Assembly: GCA_002731695.1 (NCBI GenBank)
Contig: PCCK01000012.1
Location: 38,267-96,269 of the forward strand
Direction: 5' to 3'
Origin: Porticoccaceae bacterium
Lineage (GTDB): Bacteria > Pseudomonadota > Gammaproteobacteria > Pseudomonadales > Porticoccaceae
DNA length: 58,003 nucleotides
Below, one piece after another: positions 20,756 through 30,882 of the stretch. The notes beneath the pieces were generated by a model. The model was not told the DNA's origin. It searched no databases and worked only from the letters and a program-made list of their open reading frames with translations. The position numbers and the translations under genes were made by a program. Each line of letters opens with the position of its first letter. The stretch's first letter is position 1.

Positions 20756-22738
20756 ATGAATACTTTGTTATATCCACCTTTGTTGGGTGTTATTGGTATG
20801 ATTGTGGCGCTTGTAATTTATTCGCTGATAATGCGTTATCCGGATGGTGAGGATAAGGTCAAAAAGATTGGCGATCAAATCCATACCGGCGCATTAACTT
20901 TTATGAAGACTGAGTACAAATATCTTATGATTTTTGTAGCTATTCTTGTCTTTCTCGTTGGAATTTTTCTATCTATGGAATCTGCTATTGCGGTACTGTC
21001 GGGAGCTACATGTTCCTCACTAGCTGGCTTTATTGGAATGTATGCTGCTACGAAGGCGAATGTAAGAACTGCCACTGCCGCTCAAACGGAGGGAGCCGCA
21101 GCGGCCTTATCTGTTTCCTTTTACGGTGGCTCTGTGATGGGCCTGTGTGTAGCATCGCTGGGATTGATAGGTCTTGGTACCCTTTATTACTTTTATAACG
21201 AATCTCACGTACACGCTTTAGAAGGTTTCGGGATGGGTGCTTCAGTCGTTGCGTTGTTTTCACGAGTTGGCGGTGGAATTTTTACAAAATGTGCTGATGT
21301 GGGTGCCGATCTGGTCGGTAAGCTTGAAGCCGGCATACCTGAAGACGATCCACGTAATCCTGGTGTAATAGCAGATAATGTTGGGGATAATGTCGGAGAT
21401 GTGGCTGGTATGGGTTCAGACATTTTTGAATCATACTGCGGGTCGATGATCGCCTCCATTGCTATTGCTTATACCCTAGGTTCTAGAGATCTGATGGCTT
21501 TACCACTAGCTCTAGCCTCTATTGGATTAATTTCCTCAATCATAGGTGTTATTGTGGTTAAAATGCGATCAAAAAGCTCTCCTTCAGCTGCACTTCGGTT
21601 CGGCACTTTGCTAGCACCTATAATTTTTATCGGTCTTGCGTACTTTGTGATTGAGAATATGTCTAATGTTTCTCTGGATGTTTGGTGGTGTGTTATTTGT
21701 GGTGCAGTTGGTGGCGTAATGATCGGCTTGGTTACTGAGTTTTATACTGATACAAGTCGGGGTCCAGTCAGAAAGATCGCGAGATCCGGAGAGACAGGAC
21801 CCGCAACGGTCATGATTTCGGGCCTCTCAGTGGGTATGGAATCGGTAGTCATACCAATCTTGGTACTTGCTGGTGTAATTTTTATATCTACTGGACTAGC
21901 TGGTGTCTATGGTGTGGGGATTGCAGCAGTAGGAATGTTATCAACCGTTGGCATCACAATGGCGATTGATGCATACGGACCCGTTGCGGACAATGCTGGA
22001 GGCATAGCTGAAATGGCCGGAATGGGTGAGGATGTGCGAGAGATTACCGATTCTCTTGACGAATTGGGTAACACGACCGCTGCGATTGGAAAAGGGTTTG
22101 CGATAGGAGCTGCGGCCTTAGCTGCATTAGCAATAATATCCGCGTATGCGGCAGTAGTGTCCGTCAAAAATCCAGAGTTTTCCCTTGAGTTGACCAAGCC
22201 AGTTGTGCTGGTGGGTATGTTTATTGGCGCATGTATACCATTTTTGATCTCTTCGATCACTATGACCGCGGTAGGTGATGCAGCGTTTGAAATGATCAAC
22301 GAGATACGTAGACAATTTAGAGAGATCGCGGGATTGATGGAGGGCGAGTCTGATCCAGACTCAGAGAAATGCGTGGAGATCGCAACTGAGGCGGCACTCA
22401 GAAAAATGATGCTTCCCGGGATTATTGCTGTATCAACGCCGGTTCTGGTGGGCATTGGTCTGGGAGCAGAAGCACTGGGTGGGATGCTGGGAGGCGGGTT
22501 GTTGGGTTGCGTTTCTCTCGCACTGATGATGGCGAATGCTGGCGGCGCATGGGATAACGCAAAAAAGTTTGTAGAAAAAGGGAATCATGGAGGCAAGGGT
22601 TCAGAAACTCATGCTGCAGTTGTTGTTGGAGACACCGTAGGAGATCCTTTCAAAGATACATCTGGACCCTCAATGAATATTCTAATAAATGTCATGGCGA
22701 TTGTCAGTCTGGTTATAGCGCCGCTCCTGACTATATAA
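20756..22738 (+). CDS. hppA: Membrane-bound ion-pumping pyrophosphatase HppA
   Basis: Couples pyrophosphate hydrolysis to H+ or Na+ export across the inner membrane. The 660-residue, roughly 16-segment protein has the catalytic [20 protein letters not shown] and [13 protein letters not shown] region, [16 protein letters not shown] and [17 protein letters not shown]. The segment [14 protein letters not shown] has Ala and Gly where K+-independent enzymes have Lys and Thr, so it belongs to the K+-dependent class; whether it pumps H+ or Na+ cannot be told by eye. It stands alone, 128 bases after nlpD. A possible promoter (TTGATA 20710, TACCCT 20731) has a short 15-base spacer. Confidence 0.97.
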   Translation: MNTLLYPPLLGVIGMIVALVIYSLIMRYPDGEDKVKKIGDQIHTGALTFMKTEYKYLMIFVAILVFLVGIFLSMESAIAVLSGATCSSLAGFIGMYAATKANVRTATAAQTEGAAAALSVSFYGGSVMGLCVASLGLIGLGTLYYFYNESHVHALEGFGMGASVVALFSRVGGGIFTKCADVGADLVGKLEAGIPEDDPRNPGVIADNVGDNVGDVAGMGSDIFESYCGSMIASIAIAYTLGSRDLMALPLALASIGLISSIIGVIVVKMRSKSSPSAALRFGTLLAPIIFIGLAYFVIENMSNVSLDVWWCVICGAVGGVMIGLVTEFYTDTSRGPVRKIARSGETGPATVMISGLSVGMESVVIPILVLAGVIFISTGLAGVYGVGIAAVGMLSTVGITMAIDAYGPVADNAGGIAEMAGMGEDVREITDSLDELGNTTAAIGKGFAIGAAALAALAIISAYAAVVSVKNPEFSLELTKPVVLVGMFIGACIPFLISSITMTAVGDAAFEMINEIRRQFREIAGLMEGESDPDSEKCVEIATEAALRKMMLPGIIAVSTPVLVGIGLGAEALGGMLGGGLLGCVSLALMMANAGGAWDNAKKFVEKGNHGGKGSETHAAVVVGDTVGDPFKDTSGPSMNILINVMAIVSLVIAPLLTI

Positions 22739-22807
22739 GTTCGGACAAAGGCAGAGTTTTAGATAATAATCTTTTAAGGTTTTTAGTATTCCCGCGGAGG
22801 TGTTTCT

Positions 22808-23881
22808 GTGAACCGTAATGTTCGAGTTTCACTCGTTTTGGCGGTCACTATTCTAGTGTGGTTGTTAAGTGGACTTTGGTTCCCGCAGAAAATGCAATCT
22901 GGCAGTGATCTCGGTGCGGGGGATATTGTTGCGCTAACGCAAGTGCAGGCACGGTATCTTTCGTGGGAATATTATTCACCTACTATGAAATTGTTCGCAG
23001 AAACCCACGCCAATCGGCACGTTTTTTTAAGGGCACAAATTACCGGCGAGGTGATTAGTACGCCGCAAGCACGAGGGGTGTTCGTGACTGCTGGGCAAAC
23101 GATATGTGAACTAGACAGCGATGGTCGCCAAGCAGACTATGTCAGCGCTCAGTCATCTTTTCATAAATCACAGCTTGAATACACGGGATTTCTGAGTCTC
23201 AAGCGAAATCAGTTTCAATCTGAATTAACAATTGCCAGAGCAGCTGCAGATTTAGAAAAGGCTAGAGTTCGTTTAGATCTAGCAAGAGACGCAGTTGATA
23301 ATTTGCAGATAAAGGCGCCTTTTAATGGTTTTTTAGAGACAAGATCTGCTGAAGTCGGGGATTACTTACAACCCGGAGGATTATGTGGATCGATAGTCGA
23401 GCTCGATCCAATCCTGGTAAGGGCTAATGCGACAGATCTTCAAATTAGCTACCTTGAAACCGCACAATTAGTTGATTTCGAGGTTAAGTATGGAGAGAAG
23501 TATGCAGCAACTATTAACTACATATCTAGTGTGGCTGATTCTAAAATTCGAACGTTTCTGGTAGAGGCAACATTTGCAAATCCGGCATCGCATTTGCGGG
23601 CGGGAGTGTTGGGAAATTTAATCGTGACTGCTCCTAGGGTTATTGCACACCAAATTCCGGGTTCTGTTCTATTACTTGATGATAATGGCAAGATTATTGT
23701 TAGGATAATTTCGGATGGCAATGTTGTTGAAAACGTCAATGTAACCATTGTTGGTGAGAGTGAGTATGGAATCTGGGTTACGGGCTTACCGGAAACTGTT
23801 GCACTGATAACCGTTGGACAGAATTACGTGTTAGCTGGTGAGATCATAGTTCCAGTTTTTGAAGGTAAGACAAATGAATGA
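22808..23881 (+). CDS. RND efflux periplasmic adaptor (membrane fusion protein)
   Basis: Links an RND pump to an outer-membrane channel. The 357 residues have an N-terminal signal anchor (about 7-26), a split lipoyl/barrel-sandwich domain (GEVISTPQARGVFVTAGQTI and LQIKAPFNGFLETRSAEVGDY) and, between them, a helical hairpin (about 105-165). The beta-barrel region follows. The start is GTG 22808, preceded by a strong GCGGAGGTG site. Its stop overlaps the permease ATG. Substrate unknown; no outer-membrane channel gene is adjacent. Confidence 0.92.
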   Translation: MNRNVRVSLVLAVTILVWLLSGLWFPQKMQSGSDLGAGDIVALTQVQARYLSWEYYSPTMKLFAETHANRHVFLRAQITGEVISTPQARGVFVTAGQTICELDSDGRQADYVSAQSSFHKSQLEYTGFLSLKRNQFQSELTIARAAADLEKARVRLDLARDAVDNLQIKAPFNGFLETRSAEVGDYLQPGGLCGSIVELDPILVRANATDLQISYLETAQLVDFEVKYGEKYAATINYISSVADSKIRTFLVEATFANPASHLRAGVLGNLIVTAPRVIAHQIPGSVLLLDDNGKIIVRIISDGNVVENVNVTIVGESEYGIWVTGLPETVALITVGQNYVLAGEIIVPVFEGKTNE

Positions 23882-26800
23882 AGAGGAAGCAGGGCATTCT
23901 TTTATGTTAGGTGTCATAAGCTCTCTTATCAAGACACCAAAAGTTACTCTATTCATCATGTTTCTGGTTTTGTTTGTAGGTGTTTTTGCATTTAAAACTC
24001 TCCCTGTTGAAATGGAACCAGACATACAAATACCTGTTTTTTTAATTTTGGTACAACATGAGGGAATTTCACCAGATGACGGTGCTCGGCTACTAATCGC
24101 ACCAATTGAGAACGAATTGAAAAAACTAGATGGCGTGGAGGAGATAAATGGGACTGCCCGAGATGACTCCATCCAAATTATTGTGGAGTTTGAAATAGAT
24201 CGCCAAGTAAAAGGGGTCTTGACTGAGCTAAGAAACGCAGTCGAGAGAGCGAGCACCAACTTTCCAGAGGATACCGAGGAACCAATAATCGAAGAGATAA
24301 GTATCCGGATGCCGGAGGTCGTGGTTGCGTTTTCGGCTCCGGGCAACTCTCATCGAGAGCTGAGTGCTATTGCAAAGCATTTTGAGGAAGAGTTTGAAAA
24401 GTTGCCGCATGTGTTGGAGGCCAAACTAGGCGGATATCGGGAAGAGGTATTAGAGATTTTATTAATGCCAGAGCTACTGGGATATTATCAAGTTACATTA
24501 GATGAGATTTTAAATGTTTTTTCAGTTAACAACCTTGTTGTACCTGCAGGTCAATTAGAGACGATATCAGGTTTATTTGGTATAGAGCTACCTGCTCTAA
24601 TCGAGAACGAGCAGGACGTTAGAGAACTTCCGATAAAGAGTTCTAAAAGTGCAGTCGTAAAGCTAGGAGACGTAGCTCAAATAGAGAGAAAATTTAAGGA
24701 TGCCACCGGATTTAGCACGGTGAATGGTATTGACGCGATAACGCTCGATGTGATGAAGCGTCCAGGTGCAAATTCAATTGAAGCGGTGCAATTGGTGAGA
24801 GACCTCGTTGCAAGAGATCGGCGATTGTTTTCTCAAAATATCAAAATAGAATTCTTATTTGATTCAGCTCCTTATTCTCGGGCGCTTGTGGACGAGCTAT
24901 CAGGGAATATTTTAACTGCGATGGCGTTTGTTCTTATTCTCGTAGTTGCTACTTTGGGCTTTCAATCGGGCATATTAGTAACACTAGCTGTGCCATTTTG
25001 TCTTCTTGGATCATTGGTCGTAATTTTGAGTCTTGGATATAGCTACAACTTTGTCGTCATGTTTGGTTTGTTATTATCATTAGGAATGCTGATCGATGGT
25101 GCGATTGTCGTAGTTGAATTTGCAGATGCCAGAATGGCAACGGGTACAGATGCCTTTGAGGCGTATAAAGAAGCAGTTGAACGAATGAGATTACCGATAA
25201 CTGCGTCTGTAGGAACCACTTTGGCTGCTTTTTCGCCGTTACTATTTTGGCCGGGTACAACGGGTAAATTCATGGCATATATGCCGGTTACTGTATTTGC
25301 TGTGCTTCTTTGGTCATTGTTATACGCATTGATATTTACCCCAACGCTTGGAGTGGCAATTAAACGCAGATTACTTTCGAATGGTTCAGAAAATTTTAGT
25401 TATGAGTCGAAACAACCTTTGAATGGTTCTCTAGCGTGTTTTTACGCCATCTATTTAAAACTTTTACAAGAGGTGATTAACCGGCCACTTATATCGGCAG
25501 CTATATTGATAACATTTTTGTTTTCGGTGTTCTTGGCATATGCAAAGCTTGGGTCTGGTAGTGAATTTTTTACAGAGACTGAAAACCGTTTCGGTACCAT
25601 ATCAGTCCGGGCCCAAGGTAATCTCTCTGTTAGTCAAAAACGTAGTCTTACCGATCAAGTTGCCAAAAGCATAAATGAGTTTGATGAAATCAAAAAACTC
25701 CATGCAACTAGTGGTGAGGCCTCACTCATTCGAAAGGACACAAGTAAAGACCAAATAAGCGTATTTTTTGTTGAACTAATTCCCAGTAGAGAACGTGATC
25801 TATCTAGTGCGCAAGTTTTCGCAAAAATTCGAGTAGTGTTAGGCGAAATTCCTGGCGTCATTGCTACAGGCCAGAATCTTGACAATGGCCCACCGGTTGG
25901 AAAGGATTTGCAACTTCAGATATCTTCTACAAATCGTGATGAAATGTATAGGACTGTGGATCGCATAAAACGATGGATTTCAAAAAATGTAGATGGATTT
26001 AGGAATTTGGAAGATACAAGGCCGATTGCGGGTGTTCAGTGGGAATTTCGGATTGATCGATCTTTAGCGTCCATGACTGATGTAAATGTAAAGACTCTAG
26101 GGCAGTCGATACAACTAGTTACAAATGGGTTACCTTTGAGTAATTTTCGGCCCAATGATTCTGAGGAAGAGGTTGAAATACGTCTTCGGTACCCGAAATT
26201 ACAGAGAAATTTCGCTGAATTAGATGGCCTTCTTGTGAGCTCAGCTTTTGGTTCTATCCCGATAGGGATTTTTACAGAAAGACGTCCTGTTGATAAAATT
26301 GACACAATACAACGGCTAGATATGCGAGAGTCAGTCATGATTATGGCGTCCTCGGAGGAAGGCTTTCTGATTGATGACCAAATGCGACAGATTGATGCAT
26401 GGCTGAAAAATGCTGATATTCCTCACAATGTCAAAGTAAATTTTCGTGGGGTCAATGAGGAGCAGGCCGAATCTGCTAACTTTTTGTTAGTATCTTTTGG
26501 AATGGCTTTGGGACTGATGCTGGTGCTCATGCTGGCGCACTTCAACAGCTTTTATCAGACGTTTTTAATCCTATTTTCGGTAGTTATATCGACAGCGGGT
26601 GTTTTGTTGGGATTATTGGTCAATGAAGAGGTATTCAGTATTACGTTAACAGGTATTGGTATTGTCGCTTTGGCTGGGATTGTTGTTAATAACAACATCG
26701 TTTTGTTGCATACCTATAACTATACAAGGAAAACATCCGTCGGTATAACAGTAGAAGCGGCTGTTTTTGAGGCAACAAAATCTCGTTTTAGACCAATCAT

Positions 26801-27050
26801 TTTGACTTCGACAACAACCATAGTGGGTTTGCTACCACTCGCAAACGGTCTTAGTATTGATATTATTAATCGTACATGGGAAAGAGGCGGCATGATTGTC
26901 TCTTGGTGGCAGCCGCTCGCCAGTGCCATCGTCGATGGTTTGTTATTATCTACTGTGATGACTTTGTTATTGACGCCAGCTCTACTAGTGGTACCAAGTC
27001 GGATCCGCGGCATGTTTTTGATGAGCTCGTCACTAGCGAAGGGGAGGTAA
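23874..27050 (+). CDS. RND family efflux transporter permease
   Basis: Proton-driven tripartite pump component of 1058 residues in the inner membrane, with the usual two repeats of membrane segments and two large periplasmic domains. I start at ATG 23874, which overlaps the adaptor stop (ATGA) and has AAGG nine bases upstream; a TTG at 23859 is a weaker choice. In the first repeat the central motif reads GMLIDGAIVVVEF, where AcrB-like pumps have paired Asp residues (VDDAI); the second is Gly here. The second repeat has GIVVNNNIVLL. This pattern is shared by a distinct RND subgroup, so substrates should not be assumed from AcrB. Confidence 0.95.
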   Translation: MNEEEAGHSFMLGVISSLIKTPKVTLFIMFLVLFVGVFAFKTLPVEMEPDIQIPVFLILVQHEGISPDDGARLLIAPIENELKKLDGVEEINGTARDDSIQIIVEFEIDRQVKGVLTELRNAVERASTNFPEDTEEPIIEEISIRMPEVVVAFSAPGNSHRELSAIAKHFEEEFEKLPHVLEAKLGGYREEVLEILLMPELLGYYQVTLDEILNVFSVNNLVVPAGQLETISGLFGIELPALIENEQDVRELPIKSSKSAVVKLGDVAQIERKFKDATGFSTVNGIDAITLDVMKRPGANSIEAVQLVRDLVARDRRLFSQNIKIEFLFDSAPYSRALVDELSGNILTAMAFVLILVVATLGFQSGILVTLAVPFCLLGSLVVILSLGYSYNFVVMFGLLLSLGMLIDGAIVVVEFADARMATGTDAFEAYKEAVERMRLPITASVGTTLAAFSPLLFWPGTTGKFMAYMPVTVFAVLLWSLLYALIFTPTLGVAIKRRLLSNGSENFSYESKQPLNGSLACFYAIYLKLLQEVINRPLISAAILITFLFSVFLAYAKLGSGSEFFTETENRFGTISVRAQGNLSVSQKRSLTDQVAKSINEFDEIKKLHATSGEASLIRKDTSKDQISVFFVELIPSRERDLSSAQVFAKIRVVLGEIPGVIATGQNLDNGPPVGKDLQLQISSTNRDEMYRTVDRIKRWISKNVDGFRNLEDTRPIAGVQWEFRIDRSLASMTDVNVKTLGQSIQLVTNGLPLSNFRPNDSEEEVEIRLRYPKLQRNFAELDGLLVSSAFGSIPIGIFTERRPVDKIDTIQRLDMRESVMIMASSEEGFLIDDQMRQIDAWLKNADIPHNVKVNFRGVNEEQAESANFLLVSFGMALGLMLVLMLAHFNSFYQTFLILFSVVISTAGVLLGLLVNEEVFSITLTGIGIVALAGIVVNNNIVLLHTYNYTRKTSVGITVEAAVFEATKSRFRPIILTSTTTIVGLLPLANGLSIDIINRTWERGGMIVSWWQPLASAIVDGLLLSTVMTLLLTPALLVVPSRIRGMFLMSSSLAKGR

Positions 27051-27118
27051 TTTGGTTGTGTTGTTTGCCATTAAAAACTTCGCTACTATTTTAAAAAATT
27101 TTATGTGACAAATGCGAA

Positions 27119-27448
27119 GTGAAGCTCAGTAAAAAATCCATACGAGAAGACATTTTGGCAAAAACACAAGAGTATCTGTCGAATGGTGGGTCGATTGAGA
27201 AAATATCGCTTGGGGAATCTGGTCAGAATACTAATGAGCCACGCGTTCGGCGAGTTTTTGAGATTGAGGAATCCTCAGAAAGCAAAACGTTTCTCACCGA
27301 CGTTGTTGCAGCCTTTGATGCTCGTAAAGTAAAAACTACCAAGACTAAACCTCTAACTCAAAATAACTCTAGAAGGTATAAAAAACTTATCTATGATGAC
27401 TTTGGTGAACCACTACGAGAGGTATGGGTCGACGAAATCGATAGGTGA
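27119..27448 (+). CDS. Small charged protein of 109 residues, unknown
   Basis: I do not recognise this protein with confidence. It is hydrophilic, without signal peptide or membrane segment. An N-terminal helix contains EYLSNGGSIEKISLGESG, a pattern of the kind seen at the start of several small proteobacterial proteins of unknown function, followed by a variable linker and a C-terminal RRYKKLIYDDFGEPLREVWV with strong alternating character. The start is GTG 27119 and no ribosome site is evident; the second arm of a 7-base inverted repeat (27077-27083 / 27114-27120) covers the start codon. It follows the RND permease by 68 bases on the same strand and is convergent with lipA. Confidence 0.6.
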   Translation: MKLSKKSIREDILAKTQEYLSNGGSIEKISLGESGQNTNEPRVRRVFEIEESSESKTFLTDVVAAFDARKVKTTKTKPLTQNNSRRYKKLIYDDFGEPLREVWVDEIDR

Positions 27449-27619
27449 GGATGCTGAGATTGAGACCATCTTCTGTTCTCTTGATGAGTTATGTGTCACA
27501 AGAAACGGTAGTAAAGACTAAAATTTTTCTGCTAGGTAGTTAATTAAGCTCAGCAGAAGGCGATATCGCATATCATGACTATAATTATAACTAATTCAGA
27601 GATTACCATCGCCTTACGA

Positions 27620-28588
27620 TTAGTCTAAAGCTTGTTTTTCGGCATGATAACTGGACCTTACCAACGGCCCGCATACAGCATGTGTGAAGCCGATTTTGAG
27701 TGCGTATTCGGCATACTCTTCAAATTCTTTGGGGTGAACAAACCTCTCTATTCTCAGATGATCAACTGAGGGCTGAAGGTATTGACCTACGGTAAGCATT
27801 GTCACGCCGCTCGAGCGCAGATCCCCAATTGTTTTAAAGATATCAGCTTTTGTTTCGCCTAACCCAACCATGAGGCCTGATTTTGTAGGGACCGTTGGAT
27901 TTCGTAATAAATACTTGCTCAAAAGATTCAAAGACCATTCATAATTTGCTCCTGGCCTTACTTTCCTATAAAGACTTGGAATTGTCTCAATATTATGATT
28001 AAAAACATCTGGTGGCGTATAGCTCAATATATCCAATGCCACTTCCATACGACCCCGAAAATCAGGTACCAGAACTTCGATCTTCAATCCTGGAATTCTA
28101 TGTCTAGCTGAGCTAATACAATCTGCGAAGTGTTGAGCCCCACCGTCACGAAGATCATCTCTGTCCACTGAGGTAATAACAACATATTTCAAACTCATTT
28201 CCGCTATCGCTTGCGATAAATTTTTAGGTTCATTTTTATCTAAGGGCATAGGCTTTCCGTGACCAACATCACAGAATGGACATCGCCTAGTGCATATATC
28301 CCCCATGATCATAAAGGTTGCGGTTCCATTGGAGAAACATTCATTAAGATTGGGACATGACGCTTCCTCGCAGACTGTCGAGAGTCTATTTTTTCGCAAC
28401 ACATTTTTGATTAGGTCAACCTTTCCAGAGGTGCTGATTGGAACTCTTAACCACGCTGGCTTTCGAACAATTTCTGTTGACGGGACCACTTTTACTGGTA
28501 TTCTTTCTACTTTCTTGGCGTCTCGGTGCTTTTCCCCTTGCTTTAGTCTCGAAGACCTTTGTGGCGGTATAACGGTTCTCGTGTTCAT
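27620..28588 (-). CDS. lipA: Lipoyl synthase LipA
   Basis: Radical-SAM enzyme that inserts two sulfurs into protein-bound octanoyl chains. The 322 residues carry both iron-sulfur sites: the auxiliary cluster Cys73, Cys78 and Cys84 in [12 protein letters not shown], and the radical-SAM CxxxCxxC Cys99, Cys103 and Cys106 in CTRRCPFC. Further family marks are [34 protein letters not shown] and GLMVGLGET. The late Ser (LVRSSYHAE) that binds the auxiliary cluster in homologues is present. It ends the long leftward cluster, 27 bases after lipB. Confidence 0.98.
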   Translation of the reverse strand: MNTRTVIPPQRSSRLKQGEKHRDAKKVERIPVKVVPSTEIVRKPAWLRVPISTSGKVDLIKNVLRKNRLSTVCEEASCPNLNECFSNGTATFMIMGDICTRRCPFCDVGHGKPMPLDKNEPKNLSQAIAEMSLKYVVITSVDRDDLRDGGAQHFADCISSARHRIPGLKIEVLVPDFRGRMEVALDILSYTPPDVFNHNIETIPSLYRKVRPGANYEWSLNLLSKYLLRNPTVPTKSGLMVGLGETKADIFKTIGDLRSSGVTMLTVGQYLQPSVDHLRIERFVHPKEFEEYAEYALKIGFTHAVCGPLVRSSYHAEKQALD

Positions 28589-28615
28589 TAAAGCAAGTCT
28601 CTGTTTTTTAAAATC

Positions 28616-29278
28616 TTACGCATAGTGATTATATGTAGATTGGATAGTCTTCAAATAACTAAATTGTAAGTTCTGTTGGAATTTTTGCAACAGGACCTCA
28701 GAGATCATAGAAAGTGATACCTTATCTTTTACTTGGTCGGCAATGTGTGTCATATTGACATTTTGGCCACATGGATAGATCTGTTGCCAAGGAGTGAGGT
28801 CCATATCTACGTTCAGGCTGAATCCATGATATGAGCAGAAATTTTTTACTCGAAGGCCTATTGACGCTACTTTCTCGTTGTTAATGTAAACGCCCGGATG
28901 TCCCGTTTGTGTTGATGCAATTATTTTCCAATGAACAAGAGCATCAATAATTATGTTTTCTAATCTCGTGACCAATCCATGAATAGAAAGATTTTTGCGT
29001 TTCAAATCTATTAACACATAAGCAGTTATCTGGCCTAAACCATGATACGTGACTTGACCCCCTCGGTCGCTTTTGATAACAGGGATATTGTTTGAAAAAA
29101 AGATATCCTTTTTGTTTCCAGTTAGCCCTAGGGTAAAAGTTGGGGGATGTTCTAACAACCAGATTTCGTCCACAGTCTCGGCGGTCCTTGTTTTTGTAAA
29201 ATGGCGCATTGCGGTGAGTGTGCTCTGATAAGGCTGGATTCCGAGTTGACGTACTTGAAGCTTCTTGGAGAGGCACAT
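28616..29278 (-). CDS. lipB: Octanoyltransferase LipB
   Basis: Moves octanoyl from acyl carrier protein to lipoyl domains before LipA acts. From the chosen ATG 29278 the protein has 220 residues, with the catalytic pair Lys136 (EKVASIGLRV) and Cys170 (IYPCGQ) and the substrate motif RGGQVTYHGLGQ (72-83). An in-frame start at 29308 would overlap ybeD by 28 bases and add residues without similarity. The ATG follows the ybeD stop by two bases. Confidence 0.96.
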   Translation of the reverse strand: MCLSKKLQVRQLGIQPYQSTLTAMRHFTKTRTAETVDEIWLLEHPPTFTLGLTGNKKDIFFSNNIPVIKSDRGGQVTYHGLGQITAYVLIDLKRKNLSIHGLVTRLENIIIDALVHWKIIASTQTGHPGVYINNEKVASIGLRVKNFCSYHGFSLNVDMDLTPWQQIYPCGQNVNMTHIADQVKDKVSLSMISEVLLQKFQQNLQFSYLKTIQSTYNHYA

Positions 29279-29280
29279 TT

Positions 29281-29547
29281 TTAGATTACCAAACGCACGT
29301 GGACGCAAGCCTTAAGGTCACGAAAAATAGCGTCAAGTTGTGATTTTCCTGTTGCTATAATAGTCACGGTCAAAGCAATCCACGTGCCACGTGCGCTAAT
29401 TCTTGTTGATGCGAGACCTTGATCAAAATCTGAAACATGCTGTTGCAGTACCGTTGTGACTTGCAATTTAAAATCAGGGTGGTTTGCTCCTATTATTTTT
29501 ATGGGGTAGTCGCATGGAAAAGTGATCTTGGGGGGTTCATTTAGCAT
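29281..29547 (-). CDS. ybeD: DUF493 (YbeD) family protein
   Basis: Small ACT-like protein of 88 residues of unknown role, almost always found between dacA and lipB. The family N-terminus PPKITFPCDYPIKIIG and the C-terminal pattern RGTWIALTVTIIATGKSQLDAIFRDL are clear. I chose ATG 29547 because homologues start a few residues before PPK; a GTG at 29574 would add nine residues. No strong ribosome site is seen for either. Confidence 0.9.
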   Translation of the reverse strand: MLNEPPKITFPCDYPIKIIGANHPDFKLQVTTVLQQHVSDFDQGLASTRISARGTWIALTVTIIATGKSQLDAIFRDLKACVHVRLVI

Positions 29548-29612
29548 TGATTTATTTGGAATTCTATTAAACACATACTATATTCGAGCAAAAAGTGCTT
29601 CGTTTTAAAAAA

Positions 29613-30788
29613 TTAGGACATTATTTTGGTTAAAAATAATACTATCCAGTCGAATAAACGAGCTAATATTCCCGACTGAGGTATATCTTTTTCCGAAACG
29701 ATAGCTGTATCTATGAGATCCTTTTCAGTCAAACTTACTTGGAGTCGTCCAACTTCTTGTCCAGCCATTAACGGAGCATTAAGCTGCTCATCAATAATTA
29801 TTTTTGCAGCTAAAAGTTTCTCTGCACGCTTCGGGAAGGTGAGAGTGATATCATCCGCCACTACGAGATTCACAAAATTTTCCTCTCCAAACCAAACCTT
29901 TACATTTTCTTTGACTAAGTCGCCTGCCGAGTATATTTTTTTCGTGATAAAATGACGAAATCCGTAAGAGAGAAGTGTTTGAGATTGGCGCGCTCTTATT
30001 TCCGCGCTTGGGGCACCCATAACGACAGAAATCAAACGCATATCATTTCGTTTAGCAGATGCGACAAGACAGTATCCAGCTGCCTGTGTATGCCCCGTTT
30101 TCAATCCGTCTACGGTGCTATCGCGCCACAGCAGGCGGTTTCGGTTCGGTTGATTTATATCGTTGTGTTGGAAATATTTTTCAGAATATATTGCATAGTG
30201 GTCTGAATCGCCTTGCACAATTAACCTAGCGAGAATGGATAAATCACGTGCTGAGGACCTCATTTCATCTGCGGGTAAGCCCGTAGAATTCGAAAAAAAA
30301 GTGTTACTCATGCCAATATCTTTCGCAGTTTGATTCATAAGGACACTAAAGCTCTCTTCATTGCCGCTAATATGTTCGGCTAGCGCTATGGCCGCATCGT
30401 TCCCAGACTGGACTATGATACCTCGGATTAAGTCAATTATCGGAACTTGACTCCTTGGATTGAGAAACATCGTCGAACCGTCTGTTTTAGCCCCCCCTTT
30501 AGCCCATGCATTATCGCTTATGGTGACGTTTTCAAATTTATCTAGCCTCCCGATCCTTATTTGATTCGAAGCGATATAGGTCGTCATCATTTTCGCCAAA
30601 CTAGCTGGAGGCAAAGCTATATCAGCATTATTCTCTGTGATAACAAATCCTGTGTTCGCATCTATCAAGATCCAAGATTTCGCAGCTATTTCTGGGGCTT
30701 TTGGTAATGCCTCTTGTCCTAGGATTGCTTGTGAAATCATGATGGAAACAATGCAACTCAACACGCCTATAACCAATTTTTTGGACAT
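29613..30788 (-). CDS. dacA: D-alanyl-D-alanine carboxypeptidase (PBP5/6 family)
   Basis: Periplasmic enzyme that trims the terminal D-Ala from peptidoglycan stem peptides. The 391 residues have a signal peptide of about 24 residues, the serine-acylation motif SLAK (Ser63, Lys66), SGN (128-130) and KTG (230-232, DGLKTGHTQAAG). A C-terminal amphipathic stretch (LFDWIVLFLTKIM) matches the membrane anchor of the family. It lies between rlpA and ybeD in the elongation cluster. Confidence 0.96.
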   Translation of the reverse strand: MSKKLVIGVLSCIVSIMISQAILGQEALPKAPEIAAKSWILIDANTGFVITENNADIALPPASLAKMMTTYIASNQIRIGRLDKFENVTISDNAWAKGGAKTDGSTMFLNPRSQVPIIDLIRGIIVQSGNDAAIALAEHISGNEESFSVLMNQTAKDIGMSNTFFSNSTGLPADEMRSSARDLSILARLIVQGDSDHYAIYSEKYFQHNDINQPNRNRLLWRDSTVDGLKTGHTQAAGYCLVASAKRNDMRLISVVMGAPSAEIRARQSQTLLSYGFRHFITKKIYSAGDLVKENVKVWFGEENFVNLVVADDITLTFPKRAEKLLAAKIIIDEQLNAPLMAGQEVGRLQVSLTEKDLIDTAIVSEKDIPQSGILARLFDWIVLFLTKIMS

Positions 30789-30882
30789 AAAGATGTCAAC
30801 TCCTTCTAAAACATCACTGTAAGCATACTATCGTTTTAAATTCTATTGTAACTTTCTCTATTTCTAAACTTCTCGCGAGGCC

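Noticed and set aside
27557-27616. AAGGCGAT and ATCGCCTT inverted repeat between the 27119 gene and lipA
   Set aside because: The arms are 8 bp but about 44 bases apart, and there is no T-run, so it is not a convincing terminator.
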